Shown here piece after piece: positions 1 to 8,075 of a stretch of 18,258 bases of DNA. Origin of the DNA: an uncultured Muribaculaceae bacterium (GTDB taxonomy: Bacteria; Bacteroidota; Bacteroidia; Bacteroidales; Muribaculaceae); the NCBI GenBank assembly GCA_910586455.1, contig CAJUHX010000040.1:1-18258 (forward strand). Reading direction: 5' to 3'. The position numbers and the translations under genes were made by a program. The notes beneath the pieces were generated by a model that ran no database searches, was not told the origin of the DNA, and saw only the letters and a list, made by a program, of their open reading frames with translations. Position 1 is the stretch's first letter, and each line of letters starts with the position of its first letter.

Positions 1-283
1 CCGCTATACCGGACACCTGTACAACGGTGAGCCCTTCGACTCGTCGAGCAATGTCACCGCAACTTCGGTGCCGGGCATATACCGCACACGACTGAACCAA
101 ACCATTTCGGGCTGGGGCGTGGCTCTGTCCGACATGCGCGTGAAGGACACCGCCGAGGTTATCATTCCCTACGGCCTGGCCTACGGCTCCACCGGCGCCG
201 GCACAGTAATTCTGCCCTACTCCAACCTCCGCTTCAACATCCGCCTCGAAGACATATACCGCTACGAAGCTTCGCCTTATTAA
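1..283 (+). CDS. FKBP-type peptidyl-prolyl cis-trans isomerase, 3' end only
   Basis: The gene enters from outside the window; the frame is open from base 2 and stops at 281-283, giving about 93 C-terminal residues. FKBP proteins speed cis-trans rotation of proline peptide bonds, and Bacteroidales carry several exported or lipoprotein versions that act as folding helpers in the periplasm. Seen here: YTGHLYNGEPFDSS, the usual FKBP opening strand; GWGVALSDMRVKDTAEVIIP, the central segment; YGLAYGSTGAGTVILPYSNL, the loop that lines the active site; and the closing strand RFNIRLEDI. The family usually has IPP or VPP before the last loop; here it is ILP, a mild variation. The N-terminus, and therefore any signal peptide, is not visible. 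A GTG inside the frame at 68 is not a start, because the domain clearly begins upstream. The family call is firm; cellular location is inference. Confidence 0.92.
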   Translation, partial: RYTGHLYNGEPFDSSSNVTATSVPGIYRTRLNQTISGWGVALSDMRVKDTAEVIIPYGLAYGSTGAGTVILPYSNLRFNIRLEDIYRYEASPY

Positions 284-289
284 TTTTAT

Positions 290-365
290 GAGTTTGTTTA
301 AAAACTAATGTTAACGGCGGGCTTGCTTAAACTCCCGGCGTTCACATCAGTTATTAAACAAGCTC
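290..365. repeat. 32-bp imperfect inverted repeat (long hairpin) after the FKBP gene
   Basis: The left arm (290-321) and right arm (334-365) match as reverse complements at 27 of 32 positions, with a 12-base loop (322-333). The five non-identical positions are 293/362 (a G-T wobble), 302/353, 307/348, 312/343 and 317/338. The element starts 6 bases after the FKBP stop and is not followed by a T run, so it is not a textbook intrinsic terminator. It could end transcription or protect the 3' end of the FKBP message, or be a REP-like or MITE-like repeat. Which of these holds depends on whether copies exist elsewhere in the genome. Confidence 0.75.
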
Positions 366-456
366 TAAATGTTGAATGTCAAATGCCTACTGACTTCGCC
401 CGCCCGGACTTAATTTAGCATTTAACCTTTGACATTTAAAGTCAGATAAACAAAAA

Positions 457-1149
457 GTGTACCGCAAAGGAAAACTATATTTCAGATACGGCACCATGGG
501 GTCGGCCAAAACCGCCCTGCTGCTTACCACCGCCTACAACTTCGAAGAGCGCGGCATGAGCTATGTGTGCATGAAACCCGCCACCGACACACGCGAAGGC
601 GACAGCGTAATACGCTCGCGCATAGGCATAGAACGCAAATGCCGCTGGATATTCCGCGACACCGACCTCTATGCCCTCGCCCGACAGCTTTACCGCGACC
701 ACGGCGGACTCATCGACTGGTTTCTCATCGACGAAGCACAGTTCCTGACCGAGCCGCAGGTCGACCAGCTGTCCCGGATTGTCGACGATTTCGGGTCGAA
801 CGTTATCTGCTATGGCCTTCGGACCGACTTCCAAAGCCATTTGTTCGAAGGCTCGCGCCGACTGTTTGAAATCGCCGATACAATCGACGAAATCAAGTCG
901 ACATGCAACTGCGGACACAAAACCATCATCAACGCACGTATCGACGCCAACGGCGACTTTGTGGAAGAAGGAGCCCAGGTGGAAATAGGCGGCGATGACC
1001 GCTATGTGGCCGTATGCCGCAAATGCTGGCGCAACAAACGCATCGAACAGGCAACAAGAGGCGTTCTGCCTCTGATGTTCGATGATGAGGACGACGAGGG
1101 TACAGCCATAAAGGCCCTCGACGACAAAAACAAAAACACAATTCAATGA
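457..1149 (+). CDS. tdk: Thymidine kinase (type II, zinc-binding)
   Basis: Salvage enzyme that phosphorylates thymidine (and deoxyuridine) with ATP to give dTMP in the cytoplasm. The 230-residue protein has the type II layout. The P-loop GTMGSAKT is at residues 12-19, with Ala where the classic motif has Gly; I recall this form from other Bacteroidetes and Clostridia enzymes. DEAQF at 92-96 supplies Walker B and the catalytic Glu93. Four cysteines (C150, C152, C187, C190) form the zinc site around the lasso loop. The acidic C-terminal tail (about 209-230) lies outside the domain. The start is GTG at 457: the frame opens only after a stop near 430 and no ATG precedes the P-loop, so GTG is the only reasonable choice. 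The stop overlaps the next ATG (ATGA at 1146-1149), implying translational coupling. No clear promoter was found in 366-456; TAACCTTTG at 423-431 misses the consensus by one extra base. Confidence 0.95.
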   Translation: MYRKGKLYFRYGTMGSAKTALLLTTAYNFEERGMSYVCMKPATDTREGDSVIRSRIGIERKCRWIFRDTDLYALARQLYRDHGGLIDWFLIDEAQFLTEPQVDQLSRIVDDFGSNVICYGLRTDFQSHLFEGSRRLFEIADTIDEIKSTCNCGHKTIINARIDANGDFVEEGAQVEIGGDDRYVAVCRKCWRNKRIEQATRGVLPLMFDDEDDEGTAIKALDDKNKNTIQ

Positions 1150-1592
1150 TTCTTACCGACTTATCAGACCTTTACCGCTATCGCAGCCTCTCACCGGCCA
1201 TTGCCGAAGCCATCGACTGGCTCAGCGCCAACCTCGAAGGCCTTGACTTCCAGCCCGGCGTAACCGAACTGCCTCACGGCATCAGCGTTAAGGCCGAGCG
1301 TGTAGCCATGACTCCGCGCGATGCAGCCGTGCTCGAGGCTCACCGCCGCTACATCGACATACATGTGCCGCTGAAAGGTGACGAAACCATGGGCTGGGCC
1401 CCTGTAGCCAGCCTGCAGTACACCCGCTCGCCTTACGATGAAGCCACCGACGCAGCCACCTTCGGCGACGCCGCCCACAGCCTGCTGCATGTACGCGTGG
1501 GCGAAGCTGCCATATTCTTCCCCGAGGATGCCCATGCCCCTAACATTGGCATTGGCAATCACCACAAACTGTGCATTAAGATACCCGTATGA
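1146..1592 (+). CDS. YhcH/YjgK/YiaL (TabA) family cupin-like protein
   Basis: A 148-residue single-domain protein of the DUF386 family, which folds as a cupin-like beta barrel and binds a metal. Characterised relatives include E. coli TabA, YhcH and YiaL, linked to biofilm regulation and sugar or sialic acid metabolism; no reaction is assured for this one. Visible family marks are EAHRRYIDIHVPLKG (residues 64-78), FFPEDAHAPN (124-133) and the closing HHKLCIKIPV. E64, H66, H73 and H130 are the likely metal ligands by family analogy. Length is normal. It overlaps tdk upstream and the DUF3108 gene downstream by four bases each (ATGA), so the three are surely co-translated. Context gives no sugar-catabolic partners, so the substrate stays open. 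Confidence 0.9.
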   Translation: MILTDLSDLYRYRSLSPAIAEAIDWLSANLEGLDFQPGVTELPHGISVKAERVAMTPRDAAVLEAHRRYIDIHVPLKGDETMGWAPVASLQYTRSPYDEATDAATFGDAAHSLLHVRVGEAAIFFPEDAHAPNIGIGNHHKLCIKIPV

Positions 1593-2356
1593 AACACATT
1601 CTCCTCTCTCTCCTCTTATTCTGTTTTGCCTTGGCAGCCACTGTATCGGCGACAGCCAAGTCCTCTTTTAACAACGAATCTGTCAGCTACAAAGTAAAAT
1701 ACAAGTGGGGACTTATCAACAAGCATGCAGGCGACGTGACCATAAAGCTACACAGCGACGGCAACCGCTACCGCTCGCAGCTCGTAGCAGCGTCACAGCC
1801 CTGGGCCGATAAATTTTTCAAAGTCCGCGACACCCTCAACGGCACTTTCGCACACGGCACTCTGCGTCCGGAATTCTACGAAAAGATTGCCAACGAAGGC
1901 AGCGAGCGCAAGCACGACATTGTACGCTTCAGCTATAACGGCAACACCGTCACCGGCAAATGCGTGCGCAAGGTATGGAAAAAAGGCAAACAGAAAGTCG
2001 ACGAATCGCGCACTCTCACCGCAAGGGGCACAACAGTCGACATGCTGACATCATTCTACTACATGCGCACTCTGCCATACGAACAATGGAAAAGCGGCCA
2101 CAAAGAAGAGCTGAACATTTACTCGGGCAAGCGCAAGGAACTGCTCACCATAACCTATCACGGCATTGACGACGTAGAAACTGAAAACCACAGTTTCCGC
2201 TGCTACCACATAACATTCACATTCACCTCCGACGACAGGAAGAAAACTTCCGACGACATGGATGCTTGGATTACCACCGACTCGCGCCGCCTGCCGGTGC
2301 GTCTTGAAGGCACACTCCCGGTTGGCAAAGTCCACTGCCTCTACACCGGCAAATAA
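1589..2356 (+). CDS. Secreted DUF3108 domain protein
   Basis: A 255-residue protein that starts with a clear Sec signal peptide (MKHILLSLLLFCFALAATVSA, cleavage near residue 21-23) and continues as a beta-rich DUF3108 domain: FNNESVSYKVKYKWGLINKHAGDV, a charged middle (GKCVRKVWKKGKQKVDESRT), DMLTSFYYMRTLPYEQW, and the C-terminal DAWITTDSRRLPVRLEGTLPVGKV typical of this family. DUF3108 proteins are periplasmic or surface-facing with no settled biochemical role; their fold is thought to resemble other lipid-handling beta proteins, but I cannot show that here. There is no lipobox cysteine, so it should be soluble in the periplasm. It is the last gene of the tdk-yhcH set. About 120 bases without a convincing terminator hairpin separate it from the efflux operon. 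Confidence 0.85.
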   Translation: MKHILLSLLLFCFALAATVSATAKSSFNNESVSYKVKYKWGLINKHAGDVTIKLHSDGNRYRSQLVAASQPWADKFFKVRDTLNGTFAHGTLRPEFYEKIANEGSERKHDIVRFSYNGNTVTGKCVRKVWKKGKQKVDESRTLTARGTTVDMLTSFYYMRTLPYEQWKSGHKEELNIYSGKRKELLTITYHGIDDVETENHSFRCYHITFTFTSDDRKKTSDDMDAWITTDSRRLPVRLEGTLPVGKVHCLYTGK

Positions 2357-2445
2357 CCCCGGAGTGAAGGCAGAAACTTTAGCATATATTTCCATTATAT
2401 TGGTATTTTTGGCTTACAGATTCCATAAAATCCCATATAATTCGC

Positions 2446-2453
2446 TATCTTTG
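2446..2453 (+). promoter_or_regulatory. Promoter -7 box of the efflux operon
   Basis: TATCTTTG fits the Bacteroidetes -7 consensus TAnnTTTG exactly. No good -33 TTTG lies 19-20 bases upstream; the nearest, TTTTG at 2407-2411, is 34 bases away. The promoter may therefore be weak or activator-dependent. The start of transcription would fall near 2459-2461, leaving a leader of about 18 bases. Confidence 0.65.
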
Positions 2454-2477
2454 TAGAAATTATCACAATTTCTACAA
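2451..2477. promoter_or_regulatory. Perfect 11-bp inverted repeat, probable operator of the efflux operon
   Basis: TTGTAGAAATT (2451-2461) and AATTTCTACAA (2467-2477) are exact reverse complements around a 5-base centre (ATCAC). The dyad begins inside the -7 box, spans the expected transcription start and ends directly before the tolC-like ATG at 2478. A protein dimer bound here would block RNA polymerase, which is the usual arrangement for efflux-pump repressors. No regulator gene lies next to the operon, so the protein would be encoded elsewhere. As RNA, only the right arm would be transcribed from the predicted start, so a DNA-level operator is more likely than an RNA hairpin. Confidence 0.65.
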
Positions 2478-3899
2478 ATGCACACTTTCTTACGCTTTTT
2501 CGCCTTTGCCGGCATAGCTGCCGTTTGCACTTCAACAGCTTATGCACAAGCCGATTCCGTATTGACTCTCGACCAATGTATTGCTGTAGCGCTCAGCGAT
2601 AACCCCACTATACGTATCGCCGACATGGAAATCACCCGTGTGGATTATACGCGCAAGGAAACTCTGGGGCAGCTGCTGCCATCGATTTCGTTCGGTGCCA
2701 ATTATAACCGAATGCTTGCCAAGCAAGTAGCATACATGAACATGGACGATTTCGGCGACTTTGGCGCAATGGGCGGAACCGGAGGCGAAAACAATGATGA
2801 AACTGCGGCATCACGCGCGGCTTCTTCCGAAAATAAAAAAAGCGACAACGGCATAAAAATGGGCCTGGACAACTCGTACTCTCTCGGGTTCAGTGCCTCG
2901 CTGCCACTGATTGCCCCTCAGCTGTGGCAGTCGCTGTCGCTTACCGACAGTCAGATTCTACGCAGTGTCGAACAGGCGCGTTCGTCCAAGTTAGAACTCG
3001 TAAACCAAGTAAAAGCGGCATACTATGCCCTGATGCTGGCCGAAGACTCCAAACAGGTGATACAAGAGAGCTACGACATGGCCGCCTTCACCTACGAAAC
3101 ATACAGCAAACAATATCAAGCCGGCGCCGCGAGCGACTACGATGTGCTGCGTACTTCAGTGGCCATGAAGAATATAGAGCCGGAACTGATGCAGGCCGAC
3201 GTGGCCATAAAACGCGCACGACTGCAACTACAGGTACTGATGGGGCTCGACAGCAGTTTCCCCGTTACGACATCGCAGCGGCTTAGCGACTACGAGCAGA
3301 ATATGTACGCACAGGCTCTGAGTCTGAGCCACGACTACAGCGGCAACTCCGAGCTGCATCTCAACGCTATAGAAACCGACATCCTCGATCGCACAGTAAA
3401 ACTGCAGAAAGCCGCCTACTACCCCACTCTGGCCCTCACGGCCAACTACAACTGGACTTCGTCGTCGAACGGCTCGCCGTTCAAGAATTTCCGCTGGAAT
3501 CCTTATTCGATGGTAGGCATTACCCTGTCGGTGCCTCTGTTCGAGGGCGGTCAGCGCTATAATCGTGTGCGCCAGGCCACCATACAGGCCAACGAATTGC
3601 GTCTGCAGCGGGAGAACATCGAACGAAATGTTTCGATGCAGGTTAATCTCGCCATCGACAATATAGGCGTGAATGTCAAGCAGATTGCCAGCTGCTCCGA
3701 AAGTGTCAGCCAGGCCGAGCGCGCCCACCAGATAATGAAAGACAGCTTTGAAATAGGCGCGGCTACTTATCTCGACCTGCGCGACAGCGAACTCTCGCTC
3801 ACCCGCGCGCGCCTCACCTACTATCAGGCTATTTACAATTACCTTATAGCCCTGAGCGAGCTTGAGTTACTGCAGGGCACCTATCCACTGGGCAAATAA
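2478..3899 (+). CDS. TolC-family outer-membrane efflux channel
   Basis: Outer-membrane exit duct of a tripartite drug-efflux pump. The 473-residue protein starts with a signal peptide (cut after AYA at 23) and shows the two repeated halves of the outer membrane efflux protein family. The first begins at LTLDQCIAVALSDNPTIRIADME (about 29-51), and the second contains the helix pair near LDRTVKLQKAAYYPTLALTANYNW and the closing YLDLRDSELSLTRARLTYYQAIYNYLIALSELELLQG. A glycine- and acid-rich insert (about residues 88-130, MNMDDFGDFGAMGGTGG onward) falls where the first membrane strands lie and is probably surface-exposed. It is the first gene of the operon, directly behind the promoter and palindrome. 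By gene order it matches P. gingivalis PG0538 (xepC), from memory of that operon. Substrates cannot be read from sequence. Confidence 0.93.
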   Translation: MHTFLRFFAFAGIAAVCTSTAYAQADSVLTLDQCIAVALSDNPTIRIADMEITRVDYTRKETLGQLLPSISFGANYNRMLAKQVAYMNMDDFGDFGAMGGTGGENNDETAASRAASSENKKSDNGIKMGLDNSYSLGFSASLPLIAPQLWQSLSLTDSQILRSVEQARSSKLELVNQVKAAYYALMLAEDSKQVIQESYDMAAFTYETYSKQYQAGAASDYDVLRTSVAMKNIEPELMQADVAIKRARLQLQVLMGLDSSFPVTTSQRLSDYEQNMYAQALSLSHDYSGNSELHLNAIETDILDRTVKLQKAAYYPTLALTANYNWTSSSNGSPFKNFRWNPYSMVGITLSVPLFEGGQRYNRVRQATIQANELRLQRENIERNVSMQVNLAIDNIGVNVKQIASCSESVSQAERAHQIMKDSFEIGAATYLDLRDSELSLTRARLTYYQAIYNYLIALSELELLQGTYPLGK

Positions 3900-3945
3900 A
3901 GTCGCAGCGACGCTGCTATATAAAAAACGAAACAAAACATCCGTT

Positions 3946-4956
3946 ATGAGATACCTGATACCCCTGGCGGCAGCCGCCATTATGCTAAGCGGCTGCTCGA
4001 AGAAAGAAGCGGCCACCGCCGCCCCCGAAGAAGAAGAACTGCCACTGGTGGAAACCGATGTGGTAGCCGTACGCGAGATTCCGTTGAGCGAAACATACAC
4101 CGCCAACATCGAAGCCGAGAACCTCAACAACATCGCACCGGCCACACCCAACCGTATCCGCCGGATACTGGTAGATGTGGGCGACCCCGTGCGACGAGGA
4201 CAGACCCTGGTGGAACTCGATGCCGCAAATATCGACCAACTGAAAATTCAACTCGACCAGATTGAACGTGACTATAACCGTGCCGCCGAACTGCTGCGTA
4301 TTGGCAGCGGCACCCAGATGGCGGTCGAGCAGGCCAAAGCACAGCTCGATGCCGCCAGAACCCAGTATCAGAACGCACGCGAAAACACCATTCTCACATC
4401 GCCTGTCAGCGGTGTGGTAACCGCACGCAACTACGACCCGGGCGATATGAGCGGCAATCTGCCCATTCTGAGCGTGGGTCAGATTAGCCCTGCGGTAAAA
4501 GCCGTAATAAACGTAACCGAGAACGACCTTACGCTGGTGCGCCGCGGCATGGAAGCTATGGTGAAATTCGATGCCTTCCCCGACGAGGCCTTCCATGGCA
4601 CCGTCACCCGCATATCGCCGGCAATCGACCCTGCTACCCGCACTTTCGCCACTGAGGTTACTATCAGTAATCCCAAGGGCGAAATCAAACCGGGCCTGTT
4701 TGCCTACGTTACACTCGACTTCGGCAGCCGCAACAATGTAGTTGTACCCGACCGCGCAGTTGTAAAGCAGACCGGCAGCGGCAACAAGTTCGTGTACGTG
4801 TACAAAGGCGGCAAGGTCAGCTTCAACCTGGTGGAGCTTGGCCGACGCCTCGACAGCGGCTATGAGATTATAAGCGGTGTAGCCGACGGCGACTCCGTGG
4901 TCATAACCGGTCAGTCGCGTCTGGCCGACGGCGTTAGTGTAACCCTCAAGAAATAA
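3946..4956 (+). CDS. RND efflux periplasmic adaptor (HlyD/AcrA family lipoprotein)
   Basis: Membrane-fusion subunit that bridges the inner-membrane pump and the TolC channel in the periplasm. I place the start at ATG 3946, giving 336 residues, because it begins a clean lipoprotein signal MRYLIPLAAAAIMLSGC with the acylated Cys at 17; earlier starts from 3862 would run 28 residues back into the tolC-like gene. Order of parts: an acidic linker (EEEE, 28-31), a first lipoyl half (about 62-92, with VDVGDPVRRGQTLVELD), an alpha hairpin (about 94-145), a second lipoyl half (about 147-178, TSPVSGVVTARNYDPGD), a beta-barrel domain and a membrane-proximal domain ending in GYEIISGVADGDSVVITGQSRL. The gap to the preceding gene is 46 bases and to the pump gene 9 bases. 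It corresponds by position to P. gingivalis PG0539. Confidence 0.94.
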   Translation: MRYLIPLAAAAIMLSGCSKKEAATAAPEEEELPLVETDVVAVREIPLSETYTANIEAENLNNIAPATPNRIRRILVDVGDPVRRGQTLVELDAANIDQLKIQLDQIERDYNRAAELLRIGSGTQMAVEQAKAQLDAARTQYQNARENTILTSPVSGVVTARNYDPGDMSGNLPILSVGQISPAVKAVINVTENDLTLVRRGMEAMVKFDAFPDEAFHGTVTRISPAIDPATRTFATEVTISNPKGEIKPGLFAYVTLDFGSRNNVVVPDRAVVKQTGSGNKFVYVYKGGKVSFNLVELGRRLDSGYEIISGVADGDSVVITGQSRLADGVSVTLKK

Positions 4957-4965
4957 CACAAAGCA

Positions 4966-7900
4966 ATGAGTTTATACGGCAACGCGGTAAAACGCCCCAT
5001 TATGACCACCCTGTGCTTTGTGGCAGTGGTGATTATAGGTATGTTCTCGCTCCGGAGTCTTCCGATTGACCTGTATCCGGATATCGAAACAAACACCCTG
5101 ATGGTAATGACCACCTACCAGGGTGCCAGCGCACAGGATATCGAACAGAACGTGACCCGACCGCTGGAAAATGTGCTCAATTCGGTGAGCAACCTCAAGC
5201 ACATAACTTCGAAATCGCGCGAAAACATATCGGTGATAACTCTTGAATTCGAATATGGCGAGGACATCGACGTGCTGACCAATGATGTGCGCGATAAACT
5301 CGATTTGGTCAGTTCCATGCTGCCCGACGAGGTGGAGAACCCCACCATATTCAAATTCTCCACCGACATGATTCCCATCATACTGCTGTCGGTACAGGCC
5401 GACGAAAGTATGCCCGGTCTGTACAAGATACTCGACGACGCGGTAGCCAACCCTCTGGCCCGTGTCAACGGCGTGGGTTCGGTAAGTATATCTGGCGCTC
5501 CCGAACGCGAAATCCACATCTATGTCGACCCCGGACGCCTCGAGGCATATAACTTAAGCGTGGAGCAGATTTCGCAGGTAATAGCCGCCGAAAACCGCAA
5601 CATACCCGGCGGTACATTCGACATCGGCTCCGAAACATATGCACTGCGCGTGCAGGGAGAGTTCGACTCGGCCGACCAGATGGCCAATCTGGTCGTTGGC
5701 TCGTACAACGGCGCAAACATATATCTGCGCGACGTGGCCCGCATCGACGACTCGCTCGAGGAACGTGCTCAGGAAACCTATAACAACGGACGCCGCGGCG
5801 CCATGATTGTAATCCAGAAACAATCGGGCGCGAACTCGGTGGAGATTTCCGACAAAGTTCTTGATATGCTGCCCTCGCTGCAGAAGCGTCTGCCATCCGA
5901 CGTAAAACTCGACATCATCGTCGACACCTCCGACAACATCCGCAACACCATCGCCTCGCTGGTCGAAACGGTGATGTACGCCCTGCTGTTTGTGATTCTT
6001 GTGGTGTTTCTGTTCCTTGGCCGCTGGCGCGCCACCCTCATCATCACCATAACCATACCTATATCGCTGATAGCATCGTTCATATACCTCTATGCCACGG
6101 GCAATTCGCTGAATATAGTATCGCTGTCGGCGCTGTCGATTTCAATCGGTATGGTGGTTGACGACGCCATTGTAGTGCTTGAGAACGTTACCACCCATAT
6201 CGAACGCGGAGCCGACCCTAAGCAGGCCGCCGTACACGGCACCAACGAAGTGGCAGTGTCGGTAATCGCCTCTACACTCACGCTTATAGCGGTGTTCTTC
6301 CCCCTCACCCTTGTCACCGGCATGACCGGCGTACTCTTCCGCCAGCTGGGCTGGATGGTCACCATCATGATGATTATCTCCACCGTGTGCGCCCTGTCGC
6401 TCACTCCCATGCTGTGCTCGCTGCTTCTGCGCCGCAACAACCGACACGGCAAGCTGTACAACTTCTTCTTCAAGCCTGTAAACCGCGGACTGGACTCCTT
6501 CGACAACGGCTATGCCCGGCTGCTGCACTGGGTCGTAGGCCACAAACTCGCTACAGTGATTATATGTATGGCCACCTTCGTGGGCTCGCTGTTCCTTATG
6601 AAGCATGTGGGCAGCGAATTCTTCCCCACCGCCGACGACGCCCGTCTGACCGTAAAACTCGAAATGCCCATAGGCACCCGCGCCGAAATCACCCGCGAGG
6701 TCACCGACCGTCTGGTAAAGGAGTGGCAGCAGAAATACCCCGAGATGGTAACCATAAACTATACCTCGGGTACCGCCTCGAGCGACAACACGTTCGCCTC
6801 GCTCAGCGACAACGGCCCTCACATTGTGGACATGAACATTCGCCTGCTCGACCCGGGCGAACGCGAACGTGGCATTGTGGAGATTGCCGGCCTGATGCGC
6901 GAAGACCTTAAGCAATATCCCGAGTTTAAGAAAGCCCAGGTGCGTGTAGGCGGCAACATGGGCATGGGCGGACAGGCCACGGTGGACTTCGAAATCTACG
7001 GCTACGACTTCACAGCCACCGACTCGGTGGCCGCGCGTCTGCGCCGCGAACTACAGGCCATACCGGGCACCGCCGACATCATGATTTCGCGTTCCGACTA
7101 CCAGCCGGAATTTCAGGTTGATTTCGACCGCACCAAGTTGGCTCGATACGGTCTGAGCCTCAGTACTGCGGCCAATTATCTGCGTAACCGCATCAACGGC
7201 TCGATAGCATCGCGATTCCGCGAAGACGGCGAGGAATACGACATCAAAGTGATGTACGACCCCGAGGCCCGCACCTCGCTGAGCGACATCGAGAACATCC
7301 TCATCTATAATGCCCAGGGCCAAGGCGTGCGTGTGCGCGACGTAGGTACCGTGGTGGAACGCTTTACACCGCCCACCATTGAGCGCAAGGACCGCGAACG
7401 CATCATCACCGTAAGCACCACCGTACAGGACCGCCCCATGAATCTGGTGGTTAATGACGCCCAGGCAGCCATAGCGAAAATGGACATTCCGCAGGGCATA
7501 CAGATTGAGCTTGCAGGTTCTTACGAAGACCAGCAGGAGTCGTTCGGCGACCTGCTGACTCTGGCGCTGCTCATAATCATTCTGGTGTATATAGTTATGG
7601 CTGCCCAGTTCGAGAGCTACACCTATCCGGCCATTATAATGACGTCGCTGCTGTTTGCGTTCTCGGGTGTGTTCATAATACTATATCTTTCGGGCCATAC
7701 ACTGAACGTAATGAGTATGATCGGCGCCATAATGCTTATTGGTATCGTGGTGAAAAACGGCATTGTGCTTATCGACTACATATCGCTTAACCGCGAACGC
7801 GGCATGTCGGTGCGCCGCTCGGTAATCTTAGGCGGCAAAAGCCGTCTGCGCCCGGTGGTTATGACCACCCTGACCACCATTCTGGGCATGGTGCCCATGG

Positions 7901-8073
7901 CTGTAGGCAGCGGTCAGGGTTCGGAAATGTGGCGCCCGATGGGTACGGCGGTAATCGGCGGTCTTACATTCTCAACGATCCTTACCCTGCTGTTCGTGCC
8001 GGTGCTGTACTGCGTGTTCGCCGGAACCGGCATCAAACGTCAGCGCCGTAAATTACGCAAAATAAATAACTGA
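4966..8073 (+). CDS. RND efflux pump permease (AcrB/HAE-1 family)
   Basis: Proton-driven inner-membrane pump that captures substrates from the periplasm and outer leaflet. The 1035 residues match the AcrB size class (about 1050). It shows the duplicated RND plan: an N-terminal helix (about 12-28), a large periplasmic loop, a block of helices from about 335, a second periplasmic loop (about 560-865) and a final helix block. The proton relay is complete: Asp399 and Asp400 in SIGMVVDDAIVVLENV, and Lys930 in GIVVKNGIVLIDY, equivalent to AcrB D407/D408/K940. This separates it from metal-efflux relatives, so it is expected to be a drug, bile-salt or detergent exporter. It follows the adaptor by 9 bases and precedes the small PG0541-type gene by 2. 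The frame is intact throughout. Confidence 0.96.
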   Translation: MSLYGNAVKRPIMTTLCFVAVVIIGMFSLRSLPIDLYPDIETNTLMVMTTYQGASAQDIEQNVTRPLENVLNSVSNLKHITSKSRENISVITLEFEYGEDIDVLTNDVRDKLDLVSSMLPDEVENPTIFKFSTDMIPIILLSVQADESMPGLYKILDDAVANPLARVNGVGSVSISGAPEREIHIYVDPGRLEAYNLSVEQISQVIAAENRNIPGGTFDIGSETYALRVQGEFDSADQMANLVVGSYNGANIYLRDVARIDDSLEERAQETYNNGRRGAMIVIQKQSGANSVEISDKVLDMLPSLQKRLPSDVKLDIIVDTSDNIRNTIASLVETVMYALLFVILVVFLFLGRWRATLIITITIPISLIASFIYLYATGNSLNIVSLSALSISIGMVVDDAIVVLENVTTHIERGADPKQAAVHGTNEVAVSVIASTLTLIAVFFPLTLVTGMTGVLFRQLGWMVTIMMIISTVCALSLTPMLCSLLLRRNNRHGKLYNFFFKPVNRGLDSFDNGYARLLHWVVGHKLATVIICMATFVGSLFLMKHVGSEFFPTADDARLTVKLEMPIGTRAEITREVTDRLVKEWQQKYPEMVTINYTSGTASSDNTFASLSDNGPHIVDMNIRLLDPGERERGIVEIAGLMREDLKQYPEFKKAQVRVGGNMGMGGQATVDFEIYGYDFTATDSVAARLRRELQAIPGTADIMISRSDYQPEFQVDFDRTKLARYGLSLSTAANYLRNRINGSIASRFREDGEEYDIKVMYDPEARTSLSDIENILIYNAQGQGVRVRDVGTVVERFTPPTIERKDRERIITVSTTVQDRPMNLVVNDAQAAIAKMDIPQGIQIELAGSYEDQQESFGDLLTLALLIIILVYIVMAAQFESYTYPAIIMTSLLFAFSGVFIILYLSGHTLNVMSMIGAIMLIGIVVKNGIVLIDYISLNRERGMSVRRSVILGGKSRLRPVVMTTLTTILGMVPMAVGSGQGSEMWRPMGTAVIGGLTFSTILTLLFVPVLYCVFAGTGIKRQRRKLRKINN

Positions 8074-8075
8074 AC

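Noticed and set aside
375..436. Nine-base inverted repeat AATGTCAAA / TTTGACATT upstream of thymidine kinase
   Set aside because: The arms are 44 bases apart in AT-rich DNA with no neighbouring pairing, so it is weak evidence for an operator or hairpin.
475..1146. 223-residue minus-strand frame opposite thymidine kinase
   Set aside because: The thymidine kinase has its full set of catalytic and zinc residues on the + strand; the antisense frame has no family signature.
3862..3945. Upstream start for the efflux adaptor overlapping the tolC-like gene
   Set aside because: It would place 28 non-signal residues before a perfect lipoprotein signal peptide that begins at 3946.
3985..4959. 324-residue open frame on the minus strand opposite the adaptor gene
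   Set aside because: It mirrors a clear HlyD/AcrA-family gene, has no recognisable domain, and its His/Cys/Val-rich composition is what reverse reading of GC-rich coding DNA gives.
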